From NCBI GenBank assembly GCA_963840055.1, contig CAWIXM010000013.1, positions 124,001 to 188,000 of the forward strand: 64,000 nucleotides of DNA, read 5' to 3'. Made by a program: the position numbers and the translations under genes. Below the pieces are notes generated by a model, which was not told the origin of the DNA, ran no database searches, and was given only the letters and a program-made list of their open reading frames with translations. Shown here one piece after another: positions 35,476-44,391 of the stretch. Source of the stretch: Rhodoplanes sp963840055. GTDB lineage: Bacteria; Pseudomonadota; Alphaproteobacteria; Rhizobiales; Xanthobacteraceae. Position 1 is the first letter of the stretch; the number at the start of each line of letters is the position of its first letter.

Positions 35476-36003
35476 ATGGAGATTGCAGTGCCTCGAAAGC
35501 CGAAACCGGTTAAACGACCCGCGCAGGCCACGAACGCGATCGACTATGGCCCGCTGGAGAACTGGGTCGGCTTCCGCCTGCGGATGGCGCAATCCGCCTC
35601 GTTCCAGGCCTTCGCCCGGCTGACGCACGACGTAAAGATAAGGCCGGGCCGGTTTGCGACCTTGATGCTGATCGGCCGCAACCCGGGCATCAGCCAAACC
35701 GCGCTCAGCCAGGCCAACGGCCGGGACAAGTCGACGCTGACCCCCGTTCTCAACGATCTGGTGAAGCGGGGGCTCGTTCGCCGCACGCGGACGCCGGACG
35801 ACCGCCGCACCTATCAGCTCGCCTTGACCGCGGCGGGCCAACGCATGCTCAAGCAGCTCGCCGCCTGCGCCGTGGTCCACGACCGCAATCTCGACCGCAT
35901 CATCGGCCGCCACGACCGCGCGCATTTCCTGTCCATATTGCGGCGGATCGAAGCGGAGCTGTTGGGCGATCGCGCAAACGGAAGGCCCTCGGCGCGCCGC
36001 TGA
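35476..36003 (+). CDS. MarR-family transcriptional regulator
   Basis: A 175-residue winged-helix regulator. The HTH and wing are visible as LMLIGRNPGISQTALSQANG, then DKSTLTPVLNDLVKRGLVRR and TPDDRRTYQLALTAAGQ. It is divergent from the TRAP-iorAB operon with a 193-bp gap, so control of that operon by an aromatic acid or CoA thioester ligand is likely by family habit but inferred. No convincing palindromic operator was picked out in the gap. Confidence 0.9.
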   Translation: MEIAVPRKPKPVKRPAQATNAIDYGPLENWVGFRLRMAQSASFQAFARLTHDVKIRPGRFATLMLIGRNPGISQTALSQANGRDKSTLTPVLNDLVKRGLVRRTRTPDDRRTYQLALTAAGQRMLKQLAACAVVHDRNLDRIIGRHDRAHFLSILRRIEAELLGDRANGRPSARR

Positions 36004-36046
36004 GCGGAGCGCGCGGACCGAGAGGACGCAAGGGGCGCGTCCGGGG

Positions 36047-36466
36047 CTAACCGCGCAGACGTGCAATCACCTCGGCCGGGATCGGTTTCGACTTCAGCTT
36101 GTCCGGATTGTTGGGATCGCGCCCCGCCCAGACCCGCGTCTCGAATCCTTCGACCGCGAGTTCCTCGTGCCGCAGCAGGCGATGGACGATATTGAAGCTC
36201 GACCGCTTGATCTCGGCCACGGTCGTCTCGATCACCGTCACGTCGCCGAACCGGCTCGCCTCGAAGAAGCGCGCCCGCGTATCGACCATTGGATAGCCGA
36301 CAATGTCATAGGCGCGCAAAAACTCGAACTTGGTCATGCCGAGGGCGCGTTCGAACAGAGCCGTGGTGCTGGTGTCGAACATGGCGAAATAGCGCGGATA
36401 AAAGACGATCCCCGCGGGATCGCAATCGCCCCATTCGATGCGCACCGTCCGGCGGTTGGTCAGCAT
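36047..36466 (-). CDS. 4-hydroxybenzoyl-CoA thioesterase-family protein
   Basis: A 139-residue hotdog-fold thioesterase. The N-terminus VRIEWGDCDPAGIVFYPRYF holds the family's catalytic Asp. The start ATG 36466 gives MLTNRRTVRIEW, the usual N-terminus; an upstream in-frame ATG at 36568 would add 34 unconserved residues. It could hydrolyse an aryl-CoA or arylacetyl-CoA made by the neighbouring IorAB or by the aromatic pathway. The substrate is not shown by sequence. Confidence 0.88.
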   Translation of the reverse strand: MLTNRRTVRIEWGDCDPAGIVFYPRYFAMFDTSTTALFERALGMTKFEFLRAYDIVGYPMVDTRARFFEASRFGDVTVIETTVAEIKRSSFNIVHRLLRHEELAVEGFETRVWAGRDPNNPDKLKSKPIPAEVIARLRG

Positions 36467-36825
36467 GCCCTTTTTTCGTGCCGGCCAGCGCGTGCCGTCA
36501 CCGGACTGATCGGTCTCGACCCAGGGAGGAGCGTCGTACATCGAAGCGGGTTTCCGTACAGGCTGCATGGCGGCTGACGGCGCAGGCGCCGGCGGGTCCG
36601 CATATGCGAATGGCGGCCCGGATCATCGCCCGAGGTGAATGGCACTGGCAAGACGAGCGGGTCAAGCGCAGTTCGGCGGCAGAGGAGAGCGTCGGCATCG
36701 ACGCACCGCCTGACGCGGCTCGCGGGGTTGCCATGCTGACGCGGTTTCCGTCGGGCCAGAAACTATCTAAAACGGCTCAGGCCCAAGACGATTAGGCCTC
36801 CAGTTTCTCCGCAGGATCGTTCCGA
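36467..36825. other. 359-bp intergenic region, nothing recognised
   Basis: The region lies between the divergent thioesterase and CoA-transferase genes. No protein similarity, strong hairpin or clear palindrome was recognised. It should hold the promoters of both flanking genes. Reading frames inside it look like GC-driven shadows. Confidence 0.5.
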
Positions 36826-37683
36826 ATGTCAGAGTTCATGTCCCTTGCCGACGCGGTCGCCGCCACGGTCGCCGACGGCGACACCGTGGCGATGGAGGGG
36901 TTCACCCATCTGATTCCGTTCGCCGCCGCCCATGAGATCATCCGCCAGGGCCGCCAGCGGCTGACGCTTGTGCGCATGACCCCGGACATCATTTACGATC
37001 AGTTGATCGGCATGGGCTGCGCCGAAAAGCTCATCTTTTCCTGGGGCGGCAATCCGGGCGTCGGTTCGCTCTACCGCTTTCGTGATGCAGTTGAGAACGG
37101 GTGGCCGTGTCCCCTCGCGCTCGAAGAGCACGCCCATGCCGCGATGGCCAACGCTTACGCGGCCGGTGCAGCGGGATTGCCCTTCGCCGTATTGCGCGGC
37201 TATCTCGGCACCGATCTGCCGAAGGTCAATCCGAATATCCGCACCGTTACCTGTCCGTTCACGGGCGAGACGCTTGCCGCGGTTCCCGCGCTGCGGCCGG
37301 ATGCGGCAATCATCCATGCGCTCAAGGCCGATCGCGCCGGCAATGTGATGATCGAAGGCATTCTCGGCGTGCAGAAGGAGGCGGTGCTGGCGGCCAAACG
37401 GGCGCTCGTTACGGTAGAGGAGATCGTCGAGGACTTCGGGCCGCGCAGCCCGAATACGGTCATCCTGCCGTCGTGGACGGTGACCGCGGTGGCGCATGTG
37501 CCGGGCGGCGCGCATCCGTCCTATGCCAGCGGATATTACAGGCGCGACAATGCCTTCTATCTCGGATGGGACGACATCGCGCGCGACCGCGACGGTTTCT
37601 TCGCCTGGATGAAGACGAATGTGCTGGAGAAGGGTCCGGACGCCTTCGCCGCCCAGCGGCGCCGGCTGACCGCAACCGCGTGA
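36826..37683 (+). CDS. catI: 3-oxoadipate CoA-transferase subunit A (CatI type)
   Basis: Alpha subunit of a family I CoA-transferase. It activates 3-oxoadipate with succinyl-CoA in the beta-ketoadipate pathway. Family segments are AVAATVADGDTVAMEGFTHL, RMTPDIIYDQLIGMGCAEKL and SWGGNPGVGSLYRFRDAVE. The 285-residue size matches the CatI/glutaconate-CoA-transferase-like branch rather than the shorter PcaI. The context with subunit B and pcaF/pcaHG nearby supports 3-oxoadipate as substrate, though related acids are possible. Confidence 0.85.
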   Translation: MSEFMSLADAVAATVADGDTVAMEGFTHLIPFAAAHEIIRQGRQRLTLVRMTPDIIYDQLIGMGCAEKLIFSWGGNPGVGSLYRFRDAVENGWPCPLALEEHAHAAMANAYAAGAAGLPFAVLRGYLGTDLPKVNPNIRTVTCPFTGETLAAVPALRPDAAIIHALKADRAGNVMIEGILGVQKEAVLAAKRALVTVEEIVEDFGPRSPNTVILPSWTVTAVAHVPGGAHPSYASGYYRRDNAFYLGWDDIARDRDGFFAWMKTNVLEKGPDAFAAQRRRLTATA

Positions 37684-37692
37684 GGAACGATC

Positions 37693-38469
37693 ATGGCGCT
37701 CGCTTACACCGCCACTGAAATGATGACGGCCGCCGCCGCCCGCGCGCTCAAGTCGAGCGACGCCTGCTTTGTCGGCATCGACCTGCCGTCGGCGGCGTGC
37801 AATCTCGCCCGGCTCACGCACGCACCGGGAATCAAGCTGATCTACGAGTTGGGGACGATCGAAACCAAGCCGAATGTGCTGCCGCTCTCCATCGGCGACG
37901 GCGAATTGTGCGAGACGGCGCTGACCACCGTGTCGGTGCCGGAAATGTTCCGGTACTGGCTGCAGGGCGGCCGGATCACCGTCGGGTTTCTCGGCGGCGC
38001 CCAGATCGACCGCTTCGCCAACCTGAACACCATCGTGATCGGTGACTATGACAAGCCGAAGGTGCGGCTGCCGGGGTCGGGCGGGGCCCCCGAGATCGCC
38101 AATTGCTGCGGCGAAATCTTCATCACGATGCGGCAGAGCAAACGCAGCTTCGTCGACAAGCTCGACTTCATCACCTCGCTCGGACACGGGGAGGGCGGCG
38201 ATCACCGCGCCCGGCTCGGGCTCAAGACCAAGGGCCCGACCAAACTCATCACCGATTTATGCGTGTTCGAGCCGGACCCTGAAAGCCGCGAGATGACCGT
38301 CGTCTCGATCCATCCCGGGATTACGGTGGACCAAATCAAGGCGAACACCAGTTGGGCGGTGCGTTTTGCGCCGACGCTCATGGAGACGCCGCCGCCTTCC
38401 GCCCACGAACTCGAGGTGCTCCGCGACCTGCATGCCCGCACCAAGCGCGCCCATGCAGGCGTGACTTAG
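37693..38469 (+). CDS. catJ: 3-oxoadipate CoA-transferase subunit B (CatJ type)
   Basis: A 258-residue beta subunit that carries the active site. The start ALAYTATEMMTAAAARALKS and the segments TVSVPEMFRYWLQGGRITVG and GAQIDRFANLNTIVIGDY are typical of the CatJ/glutaconate CoA-transferase B branch. It starts 9 bp after catI, behind GAGGA. A strong intrinsic terminator follows, so catIJ forms a two-gene operon. Confidence 0.86.
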   Translation: MALAYTATEMMTAAAARALKSSDACFVGIDLPSAACNLARLTHAPGIKLIYELGTIETKPNVLPLSIGDGELCETALTTVSVPEMFRYWLQGGRITVGFLGGAQIDRFANLNTIVIGDYDKPKVRLPGSGGAPEIANCCGEIFITMRQSKRSFVDKLDFITSLGHGEGGDHRARLGLKTKGPTKLITDLCVFEPDPESREMTVVSIHPGITVDQIKANTSWAVRFAPTLMETPPPSAHELEVLRDLHARTKRAHAGVT

Positions 38470-38501
38470 AACCTTGCCCGGCCATCGGAACCGGCTTGCT
38501 G

Positions 38502-38525
38502 CAGGCCCAGGCGGGCCTGGTTTTT
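38502..38525 (+). terminator. Intrinsic terminator after catIJ
   Basis: CAGGCCC (38502-38508), a 4-nt loop AGGC, GGGCCTG (38513-38519), then G and TTTTT (38521-38525). This is a classic GC stem with a U-tract, 33 bp after the catJ stop, and it isolates catIJ from the vanA promoter region. Confidence 0.75.
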
Positions 38526-38533
38526 CCCATATT

Positions 38534-38623
38534 GTATACGCGATCGCCCTTAGCGGCCGGAATTTGCGCTAATAGGACTTGACATTTTCGATTCCTGGGC
38601 CTTTTTGTATACAAAACGTATAC
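38534..38623 (+). promoter_or_regulatory. Promoter/operator region of vanA with three GTATAC sites
   Basis: GTATAC occurs at 38534-38539, 38607-38612 and 38618-38623. The last two are one helical turn apart (11 bp) and lie 14-30 bp before the vanA ATG. A TTGACA at 38579-38584 could be a -35 element. The pair TTTGTATACAAAACGTATAC looks like an operator for the GntR-type regulator encoded just downstream. Binding is inferred. Confidence 0.6.
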
Positions 38624-38636
38624 AGAGGATCGCCCG

Positions 38637-39687
38637 ATGGCTAATTTTCCGCTAAATGCCTGGTATGCCGTCGCCTGGGACGTCGAGGCCACCCATGCGC
38701 TTGTCCCCCGGACTGTCTGCAACCAGCGGATCGTGCTCTACCGCAAAACTGACGGGTCCGTGGCGGCGCTGGCGGACGCCTGCTGGCACCGCCTTGTGCC
38801 GCTATCGCGTGGCCGCCTGCAAGGGCGATGAGGTCGTGTGCGGCTATCACGGCCTGGTCTTCAACGCCCAGGGCCGCTGCACCCACATGCCGTCGCAGGA
38901 GACGATCAATCCGTCGGCTTGCGTGCGCGCCTATCCCGTCGTCGAGCGGCACCGTTTCGTGTGGGTCTGGCCCGGCGATCCCGCGCTCGCCGATCCTGCC
39001 AAAGTCCCCGACCTGCATTGGAACAAGGACCCCGCGTGGGCGGGCGACGGCGGCATCATCCTCGTCAACTGCGATTATCGACTGGTCGTCGACAATCTGA
39101 TGGACCTGACCCACGAGACCTTCGTGCACAGCGGCTCGATCGGCAACAACGCGGTTGCGGAGGCGCCGTTCGAGACGACCCATGGCGACCGCACGGCGAC
39201 GGTCACCCGCTGGATGAGGAATATCGAGCCGCCGCCGTTCTGGCGGGCGCAACTCGGCAAGTCGGGCAATGTCGACCGCTGGCAGATTATTCGTTTCGAG
39301 GCGCCCTGTACGATCGCGATCGATGTTGGCGTCGCCCCAACTGGAACCGGCGCGCCCGAAGGCGACCGCTCGCACGGCGTCAACGGCATGGTGATCAACA
39401 CGATCACGCCGGAAACCGACAAAACCTGCCGGTATTTCTGGGCGTTTGCGCGAAACTACCGGCTCGGCGACCAGGCGCTCACCACCCAGCTGCGCGACGG
39501 CGTGGCCTCCATCTTCCGCGAGGATGAAGCGATCCTCGAAGCGCAGCAGAAGGCGATCGAGGAGAATCCGGGGCGCATTTTCTACAATCTGAATATCGAC
39601 AGCGGCTCGATGTGGGCGCGGCGCCTGATCGACCGCATGATCGCGGCGGAGCCGGGCGGCGCGCCGGCCTTGCAGGCGGCGGAGTAG
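38637..39687 (+). CDS. vanA: Vanillate O-demethylase oxygenase subunit (VanA), frameshifted
   Basis: A Rieske non-heme iron oxygenase that demethylates vanillate to protocatechuate and formaldehyde. The Rieske motif is split by a frameshift: CWHRLVPLS in the first frame, and VVCGYHGLVFN after the break. Removing one G from GGG at 38823-38825 joins LSRGRLQ to GDEVVCGYHG and gives 349 residues, the family length. Mononuclear iron histidines are in DNLMDLTHETFVH. The N-terminus NFPLNAWYAVAWDVEATHAL is typical VanA. The regulator gene follows after 4 bp, and vanB comes next. Confidence 0.9.
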
Positions 39688-39691
39688 GGCC

Positions 39692-40453
39692 GTGGCGGAG
39701 CCGGCCTTGAAGGCGGACGAGCGGAGCGGATCGCAGACGCTTCGCGCCCAGCTCGCGCTGCGCGACCTCGTGCTGTCCGGTCAGATCAAGCCGGGCGAGC
39801 GCCTTTCCGAGCTTGCGATCGTCGAACGGATCGGCGTGTCGCGCACGCCGGTTCGCGCGGCGCTGATGATGCTTGCCGAGGAAGGACTGGTGGAAGCCGT
39901 TCCGTCCGGCGGGTTCGCGGTGCGGGCGTTCAGCGACGGCGAGGTGCTGGAGGCGATCGAGATTCGCGGCACCGTCGAGGGCCTTGCGGTGCGGCTCGCG
40001 GCCGAGCGGGGCGTGCCTTCGACGGCGCTGACCCCGCTCCGCGATCTCCTGTCCCGGCTCGATGCCGTGGTGGCGGCGGCTCCGCACGAGCCGGCGGCGT
40101 TCGAGGATTACGTCGATCTCAACGCCCGCTTCCATCGAGAGATCGTTGCGCTCGCCGAAAGCCGCTTGGTCGAACGGCAGCTCGAGCGCGTGATGACGCT
40201 CCCCTTCGCCTCGCCGAGCGCATTCGTGATGGCGCAGTCGCAGATGCCCGAAGCGCTGCAGATTCTTCTGATCGCTCAGGATCAGCATCACTGCATCGTC
40301 GAGGCGATCGCAAGCCGCGAGGGCGCGCGCGCGGAAGCGGTGATGCGCGAGCATTCCCGGCTCGCCGGCCGCAATCTTGCGCTTGCCCTGCGATCGAAGC
40401 GCACGTTCGACCTCGTGCCGGGCTCGGCGCTTATCCGGCTGCGCGGAAGCTAG
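39692..40453 (+). CDS. vanR: GntR-family regulator, FCD/VanR type
   Basis: A 253-residue regulator with an N-terminal winged helix (QLALRDLVLSGQIKPGERLS, then ELAIVERIGVSRTPVRAAL) and a C-terminal helical FCD ligand domain with metal-type residues (LNARFHREIVALAESRL). The start is GTG at 39692. Its place between vanA and vanB suggests autoregulated control of vanillate demethylation, probably through the GTATAC sites upstream of vanA. vanR between the two enzyme subunits is an unusual order. Confidence 0.87.
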   Translation: MAEPALKADERSGSQTLRAQLALRDLVLSGQIKPGERLSELAIVERIGVSRTPVRAALMMLAEEGLVEAVPSGGFAVRAFSDGEVLEAIEIRGTVEGLAVRLAAERGVPSTALTPLRDLLSRLDAVVAAAPHEPAAFEDYVDLNARFHREIVALAESRLVERQLERVMTLPFASPSAFVMAQSQMPEALQILLIAQDQHHCIVEAIASREGARAEAVMREHSRLAGRNLALALRSKRTFDLVPGSALIRLRGS

Positions 40454-40572
40454 GCCATCGCGGCGCGCAGGGTCCGGTTCCCTGCAGAAAACGCGATGCT
40501 GGAAACGCGATGGTGGAAAACAACGGAGCGCGTTCGGTTCTGCCGGAACGACGCTCGCCCTTGGAGATCATT

Positions 40573-41553
40573 ATGCGATATGCCCTCACCTGGACTGACG
40601 CCGTCGTCCGCGCCGTGCGCGACGTCACGCCGACCGTGCGCAGCTTCGAAATTGCGGCGGCAGCCGGCGGCGCGCTGCCGTTCAACCCGGGCGCGCATAT
40701 CGACGTCAGGGTGCTGGTCAACGGGCTGCCGGAGATCCGCTCTTACTCCCTCGTCGGCGAGCCGCAGTCGGATTGTTATCGGATCGCGGTGAAGCGACGC
40801 GCAGAATCCACGGGCGGCTCCGCCTATATGTGGACCTTGCAACCCGGGGCGCGACTGTCGATCACCGAGCCCTTGACCTCCTTTTCGATCGATTACGACC
40901 GCCCGGAATTCCTCCTCGTGGCGGGCGGGATCGGAATCACGCCCATTGTCGGCATGGCGACGCTGCTGCAGCGCCGCGGCGCGCGCGTGCGGCTCCTTTA
41001 TGCGGCGCATTCACGCGACGAGCTTGCCTTCGAAGGCGAATTGCGGGCGGAACTCGGCGACCGGCTGGAGACCTTCGTCTCCGCCGAAGGGCGGCGCATC
41101 GACTTCGCCGCTGCGTTTGCCGGGCTCGCGCCGGGCGCGCTCTGCGCGCTGTGCGGGCCGATGCGAATGCTCGACGAAGCGCGCCGCCTGTGGTCGCAAG
41201 CCGGCCGTCCCAACGCCGACCTGCGGTGGGAAACCTTCGGCTCGTCCGGCGCTTTCGCCGCCGAGGATTTCAAGGTCGCCATTCCGCGTCACGGCGTAGA
41301 AATCGTCGTGCCGCGCAACCGCTCGCTTCTCGATGCGCTCGGCGACGCCGAGATCGAAGTGATGTCGGACTGCCGCAAGGGCGAGTGCGGCCTGTGCACC
41401 GTGACGGTGGTGTCGTTCGATGGCCGAATTGACCATCGCGATGTCTTTCTCAGCGAGGCGCAGAAAAAAGAGAACCACAAGTTATGTGCATGCGTGTCAC
41501 GCGCCGTCGGCACCGTTGTCCTCGATACCGATTATCGGCCCGATGCGATCTGA
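40573..41553 (+). CDS. vanB: Vanillate O-demethylase reductase (VanB-type, FMN/NAD/2Fe-2S)
   Basis: Electron-transfer partner of VanA. The 326-residue protein follows the phthalate-dioxygenase-reductase order. An FMN-binding barrel has EIRSYSLVGEPQSDCYRIAV. An NAD domain has FLLVAGGIGITPIVGMA. The C-terminal plant-type ferredoxin has the cysteines of CRKGECGLCTV and LCACVSRA. ATG 40573 gives MRYALTWTDAVVRAVRDVTP after GGAGA; the upstream in-frame ATG (40510) adds an unconserved leader. It pairs with vanA across vanR. Confidence 0.92.
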   Translation: MRYALTWTDAVVRAVRDVTPTVRSFEIAAAAGGALPFNPGAHIDVRVLVNGLPEIRSYSLVGEPQSDCYRIAVKRRAESTGGSAYMWTLQPGARLSITEPLTSFSIDYDRPEFLLVAGGIGITPIVGMATLLQRRGARVRLLYAAHSRDELAFEGELRAELGDRLETFVSAEGRRIDFAAAFAGLAPGALCALCGPMRMLDEARRLWSQAGRPNADLRWETFGSSGAFAAEDFKVAIPRHGVEIVVPRNRSLLDALGDAEIEVMSDCRKGECGLCTVTVVSFDGRIDHRDVFLSEAQKKENHKLCACVSRAVGTVVLDTDYRPDAI

Positions 41554-41677
41554 CAATTTTTCCCATTCGGTGCGAGATGGGTGACCTGCCGCGTCGATTT
41601 CAGCCAGAATCGCGCGTTGCGCGCCTTTCATTTTGATCAGCAATGGCTTGATCCCGCGCGTGATTACCGGCACTGAT

Positions 41678-41691
41678 CTATTTTAAAATAG
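41678..41691. promoter_or_regulatory. 14-bp perfect palindrome upstream of pcaF
   Basis: CTATTTTAAAATAG is a perfect, AT-only-core palindrome in GC-rich DNA, 24 bp before the pcaF start. It could be an operator or overlap a -10 element. No regulator is assigned. Confidence 0.45.
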
Positions 41692-41715
41692 CAACGGACC
41701 GGGAGAGAACCGCCG

Positions 41716-42921
41716 ATGCCTCACGCTTTCATTTGCGAGGGGGTGCGTACGCCCATCGGCCGCTATGCCGGCGCGCTCGCCAAGGTGCGCGTCGACGATC
41801 TCGCCGCGATTCCGCTGAAGGCGCTCATTGCCCGTCATCCCACGGTCGACTGGTCGCAGCTCGACGAAGTGTATCTCGGCTGCGCCAACCAGGCGGGCGA
41901 AGACAACCGCAATGTCGCGCGGATGACGGTACTGCTCGCGGGTCTCCCCGATACCGTTCCCGGCATTACCGTCAACCGGCTCTGCGCATCCGGGCTTAAC
42001 GCCGTCGGTGAGGCGGCGCGTGCGATCAAAGCCGGCGAGATCGATTTCGCCATTGCCGGCGGTGTTGAATCAATGACACGGGCGCCCTTTGTCATGGGCA
42101 AAGCGGCGGAAGCGTTCCAGCGGGCGAACGAGGTGTTCGACACCACGATCGGCTGGCGCTTCGTCAATCCCGTCATCAAGGCTCAATACGGCATCGACTC
42201 AATGCCGGAAACGGCCGAGAACGTCGCCGAGGAATTTCAGATCGCGCGCAAGGACCAGGACGCCTACGCGCTCCGCTCGCAGCAGCGCGCCGGCAAGGCG
42301 ATCGCTTCCGGCTTCTTCGCTGCGGAGATCGTGCCGGTCGAGGCGCCCGGCGGCAAAGCCGGCCCGATCCGGGTCGACAAGGACGAGCATCCGCGCCCCG
42401 ACACGACGCTCGACCAGCTCGCCAAGCTGAAGACGCCGTTCCGCAACCCCGGCACGGTGACCGCGGGCAACGCCTCTGGCGTCAATGACGGCGCCGCCGC
42501 GATGATCGTCGCCTCGGAGCAGGCGGTGAATCGGCTCGGGCTGACGCCGCGCGCGCGCATTCTCGGCATCGCATCCGCCGGTGTGCCGCCGCGCATCATG
42601 GGGATCGGCCCGGTCCCTGCGACGCGCAAGCTGATGGAGCGGCTGAAACTTCGGATCAGCGATTTCGACGTGATCGAGCTGAACGAGGCATTCGCCGCGC
42701 AGTCGCTTGCCTGCCTCCGCCAGCTCGGCTTGGCCGACGACGCCGAGCACGTGAACCCGAACGGCGGCGCCATCGCGCTTGGTCATCCGCTCGGCATGTC
42801 GGGGGCGCGGCTCGCGCTCACGACGGCGCATGCGCTCGAACAGCGATCGGGCCGGCTCGGCCTCGCCACCATGTGCGTCGGGGTGGGACAAGGGGTCTCA
42901 CTCGCGCTGGAGCGCGCATGA
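41716..42921 (+). CDS. pcaF: 3-oxoadipyl-CoA thiolase
   Basis: Cleaves 3-oxoadipyl-CoA to acetyl-CoA and succinyl-CoA, the last step of the beta-ketoadipate pathway. The 401-residue thiolase has the nucleophile Cys90 in VNRLCASGLNAVGEAAR, the conserved GGAIALGHPLGMSGARLALT with its catalytic His, and the second Cys in MCVGVGQGVSLALER. The N-terminus ICEGVRTPIGRYAGAL is typical PcaF. It stands 106 bp before pcaH, and its product step follows catIJ, encoded 4 kb upstream. Confidence 0.93.
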   Translation: MPHAFICEGVRTPIGRYAGALAKVRVDDLAAIPLKALIARHPTVDWSQLDEVYLGCANQAGEDNRNVARMTVLLAGLPDTVPGITVNRLCASGLNAVGEAARAIKAGEIDFAIAGGVESMTRAPFVMGKAAEAFQRANEVFDTTIGWRFVNPVIKAQYGIDSMPETAENVAEEFQIARKDQDAYALRSQQRAGKAIASGFFAAEIVPVEAPGGKAGPIRVDKDEHPRPDTTLDQLAKLKTPFRNPGTVTAGNASGVNDGAAAMIVASEQAVNRLGLTPRARILGIASAGVPPRIMGIGPVPATRKLMERLKLRISDFDVIELNEAFAAQSLACLRQLGLADDAEHVNPNGGAIALGHPLGMSGARLALTTAHALEQRSGRLGLATMCVGVGQGVSLALERA

Positions 42922-43027
42922 GCGCAAGATTGTTTGTAATCCGACCACACGAAAGGGCTGACACCGATGCCGAAAAAGGTTTAAGCTTGAAAGAACTAAC
43001 AATTAACCACACGACCCAGGGATCGCA

Positions 43028-43726
43028 ATGACGTTCTTCTTCCCAACGGAAAGCCTCCGGGCTTTCCCTCCGCGCCTTTATCCTGATTACAAGAGCACGG
43101 TGAAGCGCTCGCCGACCAAGCCGCTCATCATTATTCCCCATACGCTGAGCGAGCTGACCGGGCCAGTCTACGGCCAGGATGCGGTGCAGCCCGGCGACGA
43201 GGATCTGACCCAACAACATGCGGGCGAGCCGATCGGCGAGCGGATCATCGTGCACGGGCGCGTGCTCGACGAGGACGGCCGGCCGGTTCCCAACACGCTT
43301 GTCGAAATCTGGCAGGCGAATGCGTGCGGGCGCTACATTCACATCGTCGATCAACATCCCGCGCCGCTCGATCCGAACTTCACCGGCGCCGGCCGCGCCA
43401 AGACCGACGAGACCGGCTACTACAAATTCATCACGGTGAAACCCGGCCCCTATCCCTGGGGCAATCACTACAATGCCTGGCGTCCATGCCACATCCATTT
43501 CTCGCTGTTCGGGCACGCCTTCATTTCTCGTCTGGTCACCCAGATGTATTTCCCGGGCGACCCGCTGTTTCCATTCGATCCGATCTTCAACTCGGTCGCC
43601 GACGAGCGAGCGCGCGATCGCATGATCTCGAGCTTCGATCTCGAAGCCACGATCCCGGAATGGGCGCTGGCCTTCCGCTTCGACATCGTGCTGCGCGGGC
43701 GCAATCAGACACCGATGGAGTCGTAA
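43028..43726 (+). CDS. pcaH: Protocatechuate 3,4-dioxygenase beta subunit
   Basis: Iron-bearing subunit of the intradiol dioxygenase that opens protocatechuate to 3-carboxymuconate. The 232-residue protein shows the ligand-rich region GYYKFITVKPGPYPWGNHYN followed by WRPCHIHFSLFG. This contains the family's Tyr and His iron ligands, and the N-terminal segment VEIWQANACGRYIH precedes it. pcaG starts right after the stop codon. Confidence 0.94.
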   Translation: MTFFFPTESLRAFPPRLYPDYKSTVKRSPTKPLIIIPHTLSELTGPVYGQDAVQPGDEDLTQQHAGEPIGERIIVHGRVLDEDGRPVPNTLVEIWQANACGRYIHIVDQHPAPLDPNFTGAGRAKTDETGYYKFITVKPGPYPWGNHYNAWRPCHIHFSLFGHAFISRLVTQMYFPGDPLFPFDPIFNSVADERARDRMISSFDLEATIPEWALAFRFDIVLRGRNQTPMES

Positions 43727-44314
43727 ATGGCCGAGATCACGCCTTCGCAGACGGTGGGGCCGTATTTCGCCTACGGGCTGACTCCCAGGGGAAAATACGA
43801 TTGGAAGGATACGTTCGGCACCGACCTCGTGACTCCGGACGCGTCCGGCGAGCGCATCCGCATCGAGGGTCGGGTGTTGGACGGCGACGGTCTTCCCATC
43901 AACGACTGCATGATCGAGATATGGCAGGCTGACGCCCAGGGCCGTTACGCAAGCCCCGCCGATCCGCGGCGGCCCAACGCGGCGTTCCGGGGCTTCGGCC
44001 GCGCCGGGACCGACGCCGAGGGGCGCTACGGTTTCGACACCATCAAGCCGGGGCCGGTGCCCGGCCTTGAGGGAAACATGCAGGCGCCGCACGTCGTGCT
44101 CGCCGTGTTCGCGCGCGGCATGCTGAGACAGAGCTACACGCGCATCTATTTCGCCGACGAAGCCGCCAATGCCGACGATGCGATTCTGACGCTGGTGCCG
44201 CCCGAGCGGCGCGCGACGCTCGTCGCCCCCAAGACGATGGCGCAGGGACGCGCGATCTATACTTTCGACATCCGCATGCAGGGCGAAGCGGAAACGGTTT
44301 TCTTCGAGGTTTGA
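43727..44314 (+). CDS. pcaG: Protocatechuate 3,4-dioxygenase alpha subunit
   Basis: A 195-residue structural subunit without the iron ligands. It begins AEITPSQTVGPYFAYGLTPR and has VEIWQADAQGRYASP-like organisation (here MIEIWQADAQGRYASP). It is contiguous with pcaH and translated from the next codon. pcaB, pcaC and pcaD are not in the window and must be elsewhere for a complete pathway. Confidence 0.94.
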   Translation: MAEITPSQTVGPYFAYGLTPRGKYDWKDTFGTDLVTPDASGERIRIEGRVLDGDGLPINDCMIEIWQADAQGRYASPADPRRPNAAFRGFGRAGTDAEGRYGFDTIKPGPVPGLEGNMQAPHVVLAVFARGMLRQSYTRIYFADEAANADDAILTLVPPERRATLVAPKTMAQGRAIYTFDIRMQGEAETVFFEV

Positions 44315-44343
44315 TCGAGAGGTTGACGCAGCAAGGATTACGA

Positions 44344-44391
44344 TTCGTTACAGAATGCTAAGGTTATCGGTTCGTTACAGAATGCTAAGGT
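44344..44391. repeat. Tandem 21-bp direct repeat between pcaG and the Liv binding-protein gene
   Basis: TTCGTTACAGAATGCTAAGG plus T occurs at 44344-44364 and again at 44371-44391, exactly, with a 27-bp period and a 6-bp spacer. The unit is AT-richer than its surroundings and lies 97 bp before the next start codon. It could be a two-site operator or a recent tandem duplication. Confidence 0.85.

Noticed and set aside
44344..44391. Possible CRISPR repeat pair
   Set aside because: Only two units with a 6-bp spacer; far too short a spacer and no cas genes.
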